Below, in pieces: positions 16,376-25,747 of a stretch of 27,023 nt of DNA; the stretch's first letter is position 1, and the number at the start of each line of letters is the position of its first letter. The notes under the pieces are model-generated. The model saw only the letters and a program-made list of their open reading frames with translations. It did no database searches and was not told the DNA's origin. The translations under genes and the position numbers were made by a program. Origin of the DNA: Promethearchaeota archaeon (lineage in GTDB: Archaea > Asgardarchaeota > Lokiarchaeia > Sigynarchaeales > SOKP01); the NCBI GenBank assembly GCA_019057975.1, contig JAHLWJ010000018.1, positions 1-27,023 on the forward strand. Direction: 5' to 3'.

Positions 16376-17613
16376 AATTACTTATTGTGGCAATGGCAAA
16401 TAGTATTCATACCGCACGGTGGCTTTCCCATATAAAAAATGAGGACTGGGATATACACCTTTTTCCTGTTAATTTTTTTACTGAAGTTCATCCTGGAATT
16501 TATGGTATAGGTAAAAATATAAAAGTGCATAGTCCTATAATCCTAAAATCTTTAATTAGAAAATATAAACAAAAGAAAAGGGAAAAAGCTAGGGTTGAAA
16601 TTGATACTCGTAAATTATTAAAAGAATATCAGCAGGGTAGCCTGGTAGTAAAAAACATACTCAGGAAGCTGTTTTCTGTAAATTATACAAAGGAGCTTTA
16701 CAAGGTAATAAAAAAAGTAAAACCTGATATTGTTCATTCTATGCATATCCAGGAGGCTGCTTATTTAACTATGGAAGTTAAAAAGAAAATGAAAGACAGT
16801 TTTCCCATCTGGATTGTTTCAAACTGGGGTAGTGAAATAGATTTATTTAGACATTTTCCAGACCAGAAGAAAAAAATTAAAGAAGTTTTAACTAATTGTG
16901 ATTATTATTCAGGCGAGTGTTCAAGAGAAATTCCAGTAGTAAGAAAATTAGGTTTTAAGGGAGAAGTTTTTGCAATTATTCCAAACTCGGGTGGCATAGA
17001 TTTTGATTATATTAAAAAGTTTAGAAGTGAAGGTTCTGTTTCCTCCAGAAAATTAATCATGTTAAAGGGTTATAATAACTGGTCTGGAAGGGCATTAGTA
17101 GGCTTGAGAGCGATTGAAAGATGTAAAGATGTATTGGGTGATTATAAAATTGTAATATACTGTGTGGATTCTTATGATGTTGAAATAGCTGCAAGGTATT
17201 TTACTGCTAAAACAGGAATAAAAACTGAGCTCTTGCCTCTGGGCACAAGCCATGAGGAAATTCTTAAGTTTCATGGGAAAGCAAGAATTTCCATAGGCCT
17301 TAGTATTACCGATGCCATAAGTACATCGGTTCTTGAGGCAATGGCTATGGGTTCTTTCCCAATCCAGTCTAAAACTTCATGTGCAGATAAGTGGTTTATA
17401 AATGGTAAATCTGGAATAATGGTTCCACCTGAAGACCCTGAAGAGGTTGAAAAAGCAATAAGAATTGCATTAAGTGATGATAAATTGGTAGATAATGCAG
17501 CAGAGTTAAATTATAAGATTTTATTTGAAAAACTGGAGAAAAATAAGATAAAAGCACAGATTATTAAAAGTTATAAAGATGCACTGATTAAATTTAAAAA
17601 AAGAGGAGAATAA
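16372..17613 (+). CDS. Glycosyltransferase family 4 (GT-B)
   Basis: 413-residue GT4-type transferase. N-terminal half: LLIVAMANSIHTARWLSHI (3-21), VHSMHIQEAAYLT and WIVSNWGSEIDLF. C-terminal half: IPNSGGIDF, then the donor-binding SITDAISTSVLEAMAMGSFP, where the usual EX7E is DX7E, followed by a CADKWFINGKSGIMVPPEDP tail normal for the family. A TMN.H..RW opening followed by NWGS is shared by a subfamily found beside WecB/WecC-type genes. It begins inside the previous stop codon and ends 3 bases before wecC, so it belongs to one operon. A GAGGAG for wecC lies within its last codons. Confidence 0.88.
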   Translation: MKLLIVAMANSIHTARWLSHIKNEDWDIHLFPVNFFTEVHPGIYGIGKNIKVHSPIILKSLIRKYKQKKREKARVEIDTRKLLKEYQQGSLVVKNILRKLFSVNYTKELYKVIKKVKPDIVHSMHIQEAAYLTMEVKKKMKDSFPIWIVSNWGSEIDLFRHFPDQKKKIKEVLTNCDYYSGECSREIPVVRKLGFKGEVFAIIPNSGGIDFDYIKKFRSEGSVSSRKLIMLKGYNNWSGRALVGLRAIERCKDVLGDYKIVIYCVDSYDVEIAARYFTAKTGIKTELLPLGTSHEEILKFHGKARISIGLSITDAISTSVLEAMAMGSFPIQSKTSCADKWFINGKSGIMVPPEDPEEVEKAIRIALSDDKLVDNAAELNYKILFEKLEKNKIKAQIIKSYKDALIKFKKRGE

Positions 17614-17616
17614 TTT

Positions 17617-18864
17617 ATGGAAAAAGTATGTATTTTAGGAATGGGTTACATTGGTATGCCAACAGCCTGCATGCTTGCCAATAATGGATATGAGGTTATT
17701 GGTGTTGAAATAGATAGTGAGATTATAAATAAGTTAAATTTAGGTAAGCTTCATATTGATGAGCCAGATTTAGAAGAAATATTTCTAAAAGCTTATAAAG
17801 ATAAAAAAATTAAAGTACTGGCTGAAATAGAAAAGTCAGATGTTTATATAATAGCAGTGCAGACACCTTTAGATAGCCAGAAGAAGGCTGATCTAAGCCA
17901 TGTTATTAGTGCTACTAATATGATAAAAGATTATATATCAAATGGCTGTCTTGTTATACTTGAATCTACCTCTCCTCCAGGCACTACCAGAAACATTGTT
18001 GGCGATATTATATATAGAAGCACTGGTCTAAAAGCAGGTAGAGACTACTATCTTGCCTTCTGTCCCGAGAGGGTTTTACCTGGGAAGATAGTATATGAAC
18101 TGGTAAATAATGACAGGATAATAGGTGGAATAAATGAAGAATCAGCAAAAAAAGCGGAGGTGCTTTATAAGAGTTTTGTAAAAGGTAAAATTTTAATTAC
18201 TACTCTTAAAGTAGCGGAGTTTGTAAAATTGGCTGAAAATACTTTCAGGGATGTTAATGTTGCATTTTCTAATGAACTTGCAATTATATGTGAGAAGTAT
18301 GGAATTAATGTCTGGGAAGTAATTAAATTTGCTAATTTGCATCCCAGAGTTAATATTTTAAATCCAGGGCCAGGTGTTGGGGGTCACTGCATACCAATAG
18401 ATCCCTGGTTTATCCTGGAAAATGTAGATGTAAGAGGTACATTAATTGAAAAGAGCAGATACATAAATGATAGTGTTCCTTTTAGAATTTCTGATAAGAT
18501 TGCAGATATTTTGGTTGGATATAAAAAACCAAAGGTTACCATTTTTGGAGTTAGCTATAAAGAAAATATCGGAGATACAAGAAAAAGTCCAGCAATAGTT
18601 ATATATAATGAGCTAACAAAAAAGGGAATAAATGTTTTTTCTTACGACCCACTGGTAAGTAAATTTGAATACCTACTCTCCGGTCTGGAAGATTCACTTA
18701 AAGATTCTGATTTACTATTACTGTTTGTAGGCCATGAAAAATTTAAGGAAATTAGCCTTGAAAAAATTTCAAGGTTGATGCGAAATAAAAATATTTTTGA
18801 TACCAGGAATTTCTTTGACCAAAAAAACGTTGAAAAATATGGTTTTAAATATTATTTTATATAG
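17617..18864 (+). CDS. wecC: UDP-N-acetyl-D-mannosaminuronate dehydrogenase (WecC type)
   Basis: 415-residue nucleotide-sugar dehydrogenase, NAD-dependent, oxidising UDP-ManNAc to UDP-ManNAcA. The N-terminal Rossmann fold has GMGYIG (8-13). VQTPLD, ESTSPPGTT and YCPERVLPG-type blocks (here FCPERVLPGK) follow. LAENTFRDVNVAFSNELA is the dimer/substrate helix. The catalytic cysteine is C258 in GPGVGGHCIPIDPW. The C-terminal UDP-binding domain has VSYKENIGDTRKSPA. This set distinguishes the WecC/ManNAc class from UDP-glucose dehydrogenases, though related UDP-GlcNAc dehydrogenases cannot be fully excluded. wecB follows 46 bases later, supporting UDP-ManNAcA synthesis. The ribosome site GAGGAG lies about 9 bases before the ATG. 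Confidence 0.92.
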   Translation: MEKVCILGMGYIGMPTACMLANNGYEVIGVEIDSEIINKLNLGKLHIDEPDLEEIFLKAYKDKKIKVLAEIEKSDVYIIAVQTPLDSQKKADLSHVISATNMIKDYISNGCLVILESTSPPGTTRNIVGDIIYRSTGLKAGRDYYLAFCPERVLPGKIVYELVNNDRIIGGINEESAKKAEVLYKSFVKGKILITTLKVAEFVKLAENTFRDVNVAFSNELAIICEKYGINVWEVIKFANLHPRVNILNPGPGVGGHCIPIDPWFILENVDVRGTLIEKSRYINDSVPFRISDKIADILVGYKKPKVTIFGVSYKENIGDTRKSPAIVIYNELTKKGINVFSYDPLVSKFEYLLSGLEDSLKDSDLLLLFVGHEKFKEISLEKISRLMRNKNIFDTRNFFDQKNVEKYGFKYYFI

Positions 18865-18910
18865 CAGTTTGTTTAGCCCACTCTGACTATAACCAAAAAA
18901 GAAGTATAAG

Positions 18911-20059
18911 ATGAATAAGGAAATTAATAAAAAAATTAATATGCTTGTTTCTTTTGGCACCAGACCTGAGGGAATAAAATTAGCACCAGTAGTCAAGCAA
19001 ATTAAAAAAAAGAAGGGTATATTTAATCTGGTGGTCTGCTCTACTGGTCAGCATCAAGAGATGCTTGACCAGGTCTTAGATTTTTTTGAGATCAAGCCTC
19101 AAGTTTTTCTAAACCTGATGACAGAAAACCAGACACTTAATTCTTTATCCTCCAGAATTTTATTAGAGATCGACAAGGTGTTTTTGGAGGCAAGACCTGA
19201 TGTTTTGCTTGTTCAAGGGGATACTACTACTGCTTTTTTGACAGCTCTTGCTGCCTATTACAGAAAAATAAGGGTAGGGCATGTAGAGGCTGGGCTTAGA
19301 ACCTTTAATAAATTTAGCCCATATCCAGAGGAATTAAATCGGCAATTGATAAGCAGATTGGCAGATTTTAATTTTACTCCAACAGAGTACTCATATGATA
19401 ATCTAAAGAATGAAGGGATTGATCCCAGGAGCATTTTTTTAACTGGTAACACCATTGTCGATGCTCTAGAGTGGGGCATTAAAAAAATAGAAAAAAATAA
19501 GGATAAGGTAGAAAGCAAGGATTTGTTCAGAAGCATAGATCCTGTTAAAAAATTGATTCTGGTTACCATGCACAGACGTGAATCTTTTGGTGAAGATATA
19601 AAAAATGTTTGTTTAGCACTAAAAATTGTGGCAGAAAAATATAAGGATGTTCAGATTATTTATCCGGTGCATTTAAATCCAAATGTGAGAAAACCTGTTT
19701 ATGAAATTATATCTAACATAGACAATATTATCTTAACCTCTCCACTTGATTACGAGTCTTTTATCTGGCTTATGTGTAAATCTTATTTTATTGTTACAGA
19801 TTCAGGTGGTGTTCAGGAAGAAGCTCCCACATTAAAAAAACCTGTAATTGTAATAAGAAAACATACTGAAAGAACTGAATCGGTAAAAATGGGAATTTCA
19901 AAGCTGGCTGGTACAGAGACAAATTCAATTGTGAGCAGTATATCAGATTTACTTGATAGTGATAATTTTTATAAGAAAATGATTCCTGTAGAAAATCCCT
20001 ATGGTGATGGAAAAGCTTCTGGTAAAATAGTTAAGATTATATATAATTTTTTTAAATAA
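18911..20059 (+). CDS. wecB: UDP-N-acetylglucosamine 2-epimerase, non-hydrolysing (WecB type)
   Basis: 382-residue enzyme that interconverts UDP-GlcNAc and UDP-ManNAc, feeding WecC. Conserved motifs: GTRPE (16-20, here followed by GIKLAPV), STGQHQEMLDQVLDFF, VQGDTTT (101-107), HVEAGLRT (124-131), PEELNRQLISRLAD, GNTIVDAL, MHRRESFG and TDSGGVQEEAP. Length is standard. The ten residues before MLVSFGTRPE are dispensable, so a start at the internal ATG is possible. Its position next to wecC gives a complete two-step route to UDP-ManNAcA. Confidence 0.95.
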   Translation: MNKEINKKINMLVSFGTRPEGIKLAPVVKQIKKKKGIFNLVVCSTGQHQEMLDQVLDFFEIKPQVFLNLMTENQTLNSLSSRILLEIDKVFLEARPDVLLVQGDTTTAFLTALAAYYRKIRVGHVEAGLRTFNKFSPYPEELNRQLISRLADFNFTPTEYSYDNLKNEGIDPRSIFLTGNTIVDALEWGIKKIEKNKDKVESKDLFRSIDPVKKLILVTMHRRESFGEDIKNVCLALKIVAEKYKDVQIIYPVHLNPNVRKPVYEIISNIDNIILTSPLDYESFIWLMCKSYFIVTDSGGVQEEAPTLKKPVIVIRKHTERTESVKMGISKLAGTETNSIVSSISDLLDSDNFYKKMIPVENPYGDGKASGKIVKIIYNFFK

Positions 20060-20075
20060 AAATTACGGGTAGATC

Positions 20076-22223
20076 ATGAAACAGGTTTTTAGTAAAAAAG
20101 GAAATATTGTAGTTGAGGAAGTACCAGCACCTCTTATTTCTGATAATGAAGTTTTGGTTCATGTTTATTATTCCTGTATTTCGGCAGGAACTGAAATATC
20201 TATTCTTAAAAGCCAAAAAAAATCCCTGATAAGAAAGGCAATCGAAAAGCCCCATAATATACAGAAGCTTCTTAAAATGTTAAAAGAAAAAGGGCTTTCT
20301 AATTCCATTTCAAGGGTAAAAAGTAAGATAACTGGAAAATATCCTATTGGTTATTCTGCAGCAGGTATTGTTCTTGAAGTTGGCAAAAACATTAAAACTA
20401 TAAAATCTGGAGATAGGGTTGCCTGTGCTGGTGCCGGTATTGCAAATCATGCAGAATTTATTTCAGTGGCTGAAAATTTAGTAGTAAAAGTACCAGATAA
20501 TTTATCACTCAAAGCAGCTTCAACAGTAGCTTTAGGTGCTATAGCGTTGCATAGTGTTAGAAGGTGTGATGCTAAAATAGGTGATTTTGTTACTGTTATT
20601 GGAATGGGTATATTAGGGCAAATAACCAGTCAGCTTTTAAATATTTCTGGTTGTAAAACAATCGGTATAGATTTAGACCAAAAAAGGGTAGAAAAAGCTA
20701 TCTCACTTGGCCTATATAAGGGAATTAATGCTACTAATGTTAATGCTGTGGATGAGGTAATTAAAATTACTAATGGATATGGCTCTGACTCGGTGATAAT
20801 AACAGCTGCATCTTCTGATGAATTGTTATTGAATCAGTCTATTAAGATGTGCAGAAGAAAAGGAAGAGTAGTGATAGTTGGAGATGTTCTTATTAATATT
20901 GATAGGGAAGAATTTTATAAAAAGGAATTAGATATTTTAATATCAACATCTTATGGCCCTGGAAGATATGATGAAAAATACGAACTTAAAGGTTACAAGT
21001 ACCCTTATGAATATATAAGGTGGACAGAAAATAGAAATATGCAGGAATATATTTCTTTATTATCAGGGAATAAAATAAAAATTAAAGAATTAATTGAAGA
21101 AATTTACCCAGTTGAAGAAGCTTCGATTGCTTATAATAAATTTAAATCATCAGAAAGACCGCTAATAGTACTTCTTGAATACAATAAAGAGGCAAAGTAT
21201 GAAAAGAAATTGGTTGTAGGTGATGTGGGTTTTGAAAAAAGAATAAAATTAAAAGAGAAAAAGATAATAAATGTTGGGATTATAGGAGCTGGTTTATTTG
21301 CGCAAGAAGTTCATCTCCCTAATTTAAAGAAAATGGAGAATATCTATAAGATTTACGCGATTAATTGTAAGACTGGGAGTAAAGCAGAAGGTATTGCAAA
21401 TAAATTTGGTGCAATTTTTGTAACTACTGATTATATTGATATTTTGAATGATAAAAATATTGATATGGTGATAATAACCACAAGACACAATCTCCATGTA
21501 CCAATAGCCATTGATGCTGCTAAGGCAGGAAAAGCAATTTTTTTAGAAAAACCCCTGGCTTTAAATGATAAACAATTAAAAGAACTTGTTGCGGTTATGG
21601 AAAAAGCTGAAGCACCATTTACAGTTGGGTTTAACAGAAGATATTCTCCTTTTATAATTAAGATTAAACAAATCATAGATGATAGAGTTAGTCCTCTTAT
21701 AGTAAATTACAGAATGAATGCTGGTCTCCTGCCTAAAGATAACTGGGTTTATACAGAAGAAGGTGGAGGTAGAAATATTGGGGAAGCTTGCCATATATAT
21801 GATTTATATAGTTATTTGACTGAAAGTGAGGTCCAACTGGTAAGTGCTATGTCAATTGAATCTAAGACAGAACATTATAAAAACAGCGATAATTTTTTGG
21901 TTAATATAAAATACAAGGATGGTTCTGTGTGTAACCTTATTTATACTTCACTTGGTGCAAAATCTACTCCAAAAGAACAGATGGAAATTTATCTTGATAA
22001 TAAACTTATATATTTAAATGACTATAAAGAGTTATTTGTTTTTGATGAGCAAAAGAAATTAATTATGAAGGGTATTCAGAATAAAGGCTACTATAATCAA
22101 CTAAAAGAATTTGGAAATTATTTATTATTTGATAGAGAGAAAACAAGTATAATTCCTTTATGGCAATTGGTGAAAGCTACTGAAATTAGTTTTGAGGTAG
22201 AAAAACAGATAGCAAAAGAATAA
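20076..22223 (+). CDS. Bi-domain oxidoreductase: zinc-type (MDR) dehydrogenase fused to Gfo/Idh/MocA
   Basis: 715 residues in two domains. Residues about 1-350 form a medium-chain dehydrogenase/reductase: an N-terminal GroES-like part with ISAGTEISIL and GYSAAGIVLEVGKNI, and a Rossmann part with VTVIGMGILG and YGSDSVIITAAS. Residues about 395-715 form a Gfo/Idh/MocA oxidoreductase: the NAD motif NVGIIGAGLFAQEVHLPN near 398-416, FLEKPLA near 490, and NIGEACHIYDLYSYL in the catalytic half. The combination is known as a bi-domain oxidoreductase in many polysaccharide loci, often next to a heparinase II/III-like gene, as here. It probably oxidises or reduces a sugar nucleotide or a bound glycan sugar; the exact substrate is unknown. 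The gap after wecB is 16 bases. Confidence 0.9.
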   Translation: MKQVFSKKGNIVVEEVPAPLISDNEVLVHVYYSCISAGTEISILKSQKKSLIRKAIEKPHNIQKLLKMLKEKGLSNSISRVKSKITGKYPIGYSAAGIVLEVGKNIKTIKSGDRVACAGAGIANHAEFISVAENLVVKVPDNLSLKAASTVALGAIALHSVRRCDAKIGDFVTVIGMGILGQITSQLLNISGCKTIGIDLDQKRVEKAISLGLYKGINATNVNAVDEVIKITNGYGSDSVIITAASSDELLLNQSIKMCRRKGRVVIVGDVLINIDREEFYKKELDILISTSYGPGRYDEKYELKGYKYPYEYIRWTENRNMQEYISLLSGNKIKIKELIEEIYPVEEASIAYNKFKSSERPLIVLLEYNKEAKYEKKLVVGDVGFEKRIKLKEKKIINVGIIGAGLFAQEVHLPNLKKMENIYKIYAINCKTGSKAEGIANKFGAIFVTTDYIDILNDKNIDMVIITTRHNLHVPIAIDAAKAGKAIFLEKPLALNDKQLKELVAVMEKAEAPFTVGFNRRYSPFIIKIKQIIDDRVSPLIVNYRMNAGLLPKDNWVYTEEGGGRNIGEACHIYDLYSYLTESEVQLVSAMSIESKTEHYKNSDNFLVNIKYKDGSVCNLIYTSLGAKSTPKEQMEIYLDNKLIYLNDYKELFVFDEQKKLIMKGIQNKGYYNQLKEFGNYLLFDREKTSIIPLWQLVKATEISFEVEKQIAKE

Positions 22224-22288
22224 TCACAATTAATAATATAAAGGTAAATTGTTAAAATTCCGCTAAAATAACCAGAAAAATAAAAAAA

Positions 22289-24589
22289 ATGTTGCTAAAA
22301 ACTCCAATTTATTTAATATTTTTTAAGGTAATCTGGAAATGTTTAAAAAAAATTAAAGATTACTGGTATTTTTTTAAGTTAAATAAAATTAACTCATCAC
22401 CAATAAGTGATTATTTTTTTATAAAAAATTTTAGTTTTTATAATACTGTGAATAGAAGAAAGTTAAAAGAAATTGACTTATTAAAAGATTTAGCAACAAA
22501 AGAAATAATTGATAATAAGTTATTAAATAATTTACTAAATTTAAAGGATAAAGAATTTATTGATCAAAATATTAAGAAAAAAGAAAAAATCATAAATTTT
22601 GCTAACTTATATTGTTTACATAACTTTGACCTTCTTGGGTCAGAGGAGGTAAATGTTTCATATAATACTAAAGCTAAAGGTGTAGAAGATAATGTTTATG
22701 AAATGAATCCTGGCAGTAGCCAAATAATAAAAGTAGTGAAAAGGATAAATAGTAGAGTTTTAAGTATATTTTCTGATTTAAGTTATAGTGATCTTAATTT
22801 TTTGAAAGACTATAAATATGAGCCCATAGACTGGCAGCTTGATTTTAAATCCGGGTATAGATGGAGTAACAAAGAATGGTACAGTAAGATTAATTATGGC
22901 AATAATAGAGGAGTTGATATTAAAGTCCCCTGGGAGCTTTCTAGGTGTTCTCATTTCTTAACCATAGGAGAGGCATATTTTCTTACAGGTGATGAAAAAT
23001 ATACGAGGGAATATATTTATCAGGTAATGGACTGGATAGAAGATAACCCAGTACTATTTGGTGTTAACTGGGTTTGTACAATGGATGTAGCAATAAGGGC
23101 ATGTAACTGGATCTTGGGTTTTTTGTATTTTAAAGACTCTCAGCTTATTAGCAAAAAATTTACTTATGAGTTTGCCAAAACCTTATATTTTCATGGAGTT
23201 CATATATATAACAACCTGGAAAAAGAGCCATTTGGCCCTAAAACAAATCATTATTTATCTAATTTAACTGGCCTTATTTATATTGGGTTGTTCTTAAATC
23301 AGACTCATTACGGGAAAAAGTGGTTAAAATTTGCAGTAAAAGAATTAAAAAAGCAGATGAATTACCAGGTGTATGATGATGGTTGTGATTATGAAGCATC
23401 TACCTGTTATCACAGACTAGCTTTGGAGCTGTTATTTTACCCAACTATTTTTTTAATTAAATCTAATCTAAGTTTTAATGGAAAAAATTTTTATGAAGTA
23501 GGAGAAAAGATTTTGGGTAAAATTTTTATTAAAAAACTTTACAAAATGTTTGAGGTTGTAAGGTATTGCATGAAACCTGATGGAATAATCCCTCAGATAG
23601 GGGATAATGACAATGGAAGGCTGCATTTTTTTGGCTTTTCTGGACCATTAAATATGACTTATCTTCTTGCAATTGGTGCAGTTTTTTTCAAAGAAAAAAA
23701 TTTTAAATTAAAGGAGTTAGATTTTAGCGAAGAAATTTTATGGCTGTTTGGGAGGAATGGTTATAAGATTTGGCATGATTTAGAGCAAACAAGTGTAAAA
23801 GAAATTGAAAGCAAAGCCTTCTTACATAGTGGTTGGTATATTATGAGGGGTAATAATAATTACATGATAATCTCTGCTGGGTCGAACGGGCAGAACGGTT
23901 TTGGTGGTCATGCCCATAATGACAAATTAAGTTTTGAGCTATCAATAAATGGAAAAGATATAATCGTTGATCCAGGCAGTTATGTTTATACCCCTTTACC
24001 GGAATGGCGTAATAGGTTTAGGTCCGCAGTATTTCACAGTACTGTAGTTGTTGATAGCAGGGAGCAGAACAGGTTTATAGATAAAAGCCTTTTTTTACTA
24101 AAGAGTGATACCAGGGTAAAGGTAAATACCTGGCAGGTTAATAATGATTATGATTTTTTTGATGCAGAACATTATGGTTATAATCGTTTTACTAGTCCAG
24201 TAACCCATAGGAGACAGATAATATTTGATAAGAGAAATAGCTGTTTTTTTATAAGGGATATTTTAAGCGGAGAAGGCAAGCATCTTTTTGAAATATATTT
24301 TCATTTAAGTGACCTACTGGAGTATAAAATTAATTATGATAATAAAGCTTTGATATTTAATAGCACCGGCACAGAAAGTTATAAGATTTATCCAGTTAAT
24401 CCTTCCAAGTTAACCTTTGATATTATAGATAGCTGGGTTTCTTACGAATATGGTAAAAAAATAAAATCTAAGGCTATAAAGTATTCAATTACAACAGGTA
24501 CTCCCTTTAGTATTTTATTTGCAATAACTGAGAGAGACTATAGTATATCTTCAGATGATATAAAGAAACTTTTTGATAATAATAGGTGA
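22289..24589 (+). CDS. Heparinase II/III family protein (alginate-lyase-like)
   Basis: 766-residue two-domain protein. The first 450 residues resemble the alpha/alpha-toroid of heparinase II/III N-terminal domains (WELSRCSHFLTIGEAYFLTG, FGVNWVCTMDVAIRACNW, PKTNHYLSNLTGLIYIG, DDGCDYEASTCYHRLALEL). The C-terminal beta-sheet domain has GGHAHNDKLSFEL (539-551), DPGSYVYTP and FRSAVFHSTVVVD. The His/Tyr residues used by this fold for uronate beta-elimination (for example H in NHYLSNL, Y in CYHRL, H541) are present, so it looks active. I see no cleavable signal peptide: the start MLLKTPIYLIFFKVIW is only a short hydrophobic stretch. It is always found with the bi-domain enzyme in such loci, as here. 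Confidence 0.9.
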   Translation: MLLKTPIYLIFFKVIWKCLKKIKDYWYFFKLNKINSSPISDYFFIKNFSFYNTVNRRKLKEIDLLKDLATKEIIDNKLLNNLLNLKDKEFIDQNIKKKEKIINFANLYCLHNFDLLGSEEVNVSYNTKAKGVEDNVYEMNPGSSQIIKVVKRINSRVLSIFSDLSYSDLNFLKDYKYEPIDWQLDFKSGYRWSNKEWYSKINYGNNRGVDIKVPWELSRCSHFLTIGEAYFLTGDEKYTREYIYQVMDWIEDNPVLFGVNWVCTMDVAIRACNWILGFLYFKDSQLISKKFTYEFAKTLYFHGVHIYNNLEKEPFGPKTNHYLSNLTGLIYIGLFLNQTHYGKKWLKFAVKELKKQMNYQVYDDGCDYEASTCYHRLALELLFYPTIFLIKSNLSFNGKNFYEVGEKILGKIFIKKLYKMFEVVRYCMKPDGIIPQIGDNDNGRLHFFGFSGPLNMTYLLAIGAVFFKEKNFKLKELDFSEEILWLFGRNGYKIWHDLEQTSVKEIESKAFLHSGWYIMRGNNNYMIISAGSNGQNGFGGHAHNDKLSFELSINGKDIIVDPGSYVYTPLPEWRNRFRSAVFHSTVVVDSREQNRFIDKSLFLLKSDTRVKVNTWQVNNDYDFFDAEHYGYNRFTSPVTHRRQIIFDKRNSCFFIRDILSGEGKHLFEIYFHLSDLLEYKINYDNKALIFNSTGTESYKIYPVNPSKLTFDIIDSWVSYEYGKKIKSKAIKYSITTGTPFSILFAITERDYSISSDDIKKLFDNNR

Positions 24590-24598
24590 ATTAACGAA

Positions 24599-25744
24599 AT
24601 GGCTAAAAAAATATTAATGGCAGCCACAAATTACTGGACGTCACCTTACCAGGTAGGTAGTCATCATTATGCCAGAGAATTTGCAAGAAATGGTTGGGAA
24701 GTATTTTTTGTATCAGATCCCATAAGCCCTTTTCATAATTTACTTCAGGATAAATCGCAATTAACTGATAGAAAAAAGATTAACAAGGGTCTTGTTAATT
24801 CAGGTTATGATAATATCCAAATATATGTTCCATTTTCCCTTATAACCCCGAATGAAAAACCAGTATTTAGAACGAGATTTATTACCAATATTTGGCATAA
24901 ATTAACAATACCAAATATAGTTAAATACTCAAAGCAATTGGGTTTTGGGTATGTTGATTTGCTATGGTTTGATTCTTTAACTCAATTCTTCTGGATTAAT
25001 GAAATAAAATATAAAAGATCAATACTTAGAATAGCAGACAGATTTGATGCATTTAGAAAAATTAGCCCTAATTTTAAGAAATTAGAAGAAGAGTTAAAGG
25101 ATAAGACAGACATTATAATATATACTGCAAAGACATTAAAATCTTATCTTAGAGGATATGAGGACAAAATGTTTTACATGCCAAATGGGGTTAATATTGA
25201 ACACTTTTTAAACTCCAAAAAAGATATACCTGATGACCTTAAAGAAATCCCAAAACCAAGAGCAGTTTATGTGGGAGCAATTGAGGAATGGTTTGGAATA
25301 AATTTTTTAGCAGAAGTTGCTAGAAAATGCAAAAACTTTTCCTTTGTTCTTATTGGTAGCCCAAATATTGATGTTTCCAATCTAAAAAATATTCCAAACA
25401 TTTATTTTTTGGGCCGAAGAGATTATAGCAGAATACCGGCATACATTTCTAATTCTGACGTTGGTATTATAGTTTTTGATGTAGATCACCCTGTTGTAAG
25501 CTCTGTTAATCCTATAAAATTATATGAATACATGACTTGTGGAATTCCAGTGGTTGCCACCAGGTGGGAAGAATTAGAAATGATGGAAAGTCCTGCATAT
25601 CTGGCTGAGGGAGTTGATGATTTTGTTGATTATTTAAACTTAGCTTTGGAAGATAGAAATAAGGAAAAATATATTAGTTATGCAAAACTTAATTCCTGGA
25701 ATAAGAGATTTAACAGTATCATTAAAATTATTGATATTAAATAA
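24599..25744 (+). CDS. Glycosyltransferase, GT-B fold (TuaH-like group)
   Basis: 381-residue transferase. N-terminal half: KKILMAATNYWTSPYQVGSH (3-22), GWEVFFVSDPISPF, and a middle segment RILRIADRFDAFRK. The donor half has FYMPNGVNIEHFL, AVYVGAIEEWFG, GRRDYSRIPAYISNSDVGII, then VNPIKLYEYMTCGIPVVATRW, with the PIKLYEYMA.G.PVV.T pattern typical of the TuaH/GT4-like group rather than the strict EX7E. It starts 9 bases after the heparinase-like gene, with AGGTGA in the overlap region as ribosome site, and is followed by another transferase after 3 bases. Confidence 0.85.
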   Translation: MAKKILMAATNYWTSPYQVGSHHYAREFARNGWEVFFVSDPISPFHNLLQDKSQLTDRKKINKGLVNSGYDNIQIYVPFSLITPNEKPVFRTRFITNIWHKLTIPNIVKYSKQLGFGYVDLLWFDSLTQFFWINEIKYKRSILRIADRFDAFRKISPNFKKLEEELKDKTDIIIYTAKTLKSYLRGYEDKMFYMPNGVNIEHFLNSKKDIPDDLKEIPKPRAVYVGAIEEWFGINFLAEVARKCKNFSFVLIGSPNIDVSNLKNIPNIYFLGRRDYSRIPAYISNSDVGIIVFDVDHPVVSSVNPIKLYEYMTCGIPVVATRWEELEMMESPAYLAEGVDDFVDYLNLALEDRNKEKYISYAKLNSWNKRFNSIIKIIDIK

Positions 25745-25747
25745 AAA

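Noticed and set aside
19258..19569. 103-residue minus-strand frame opposite wecB
   Set aside because: Shadow of a strongly conserved gene on the other strand; its composition reflects wecB codons.
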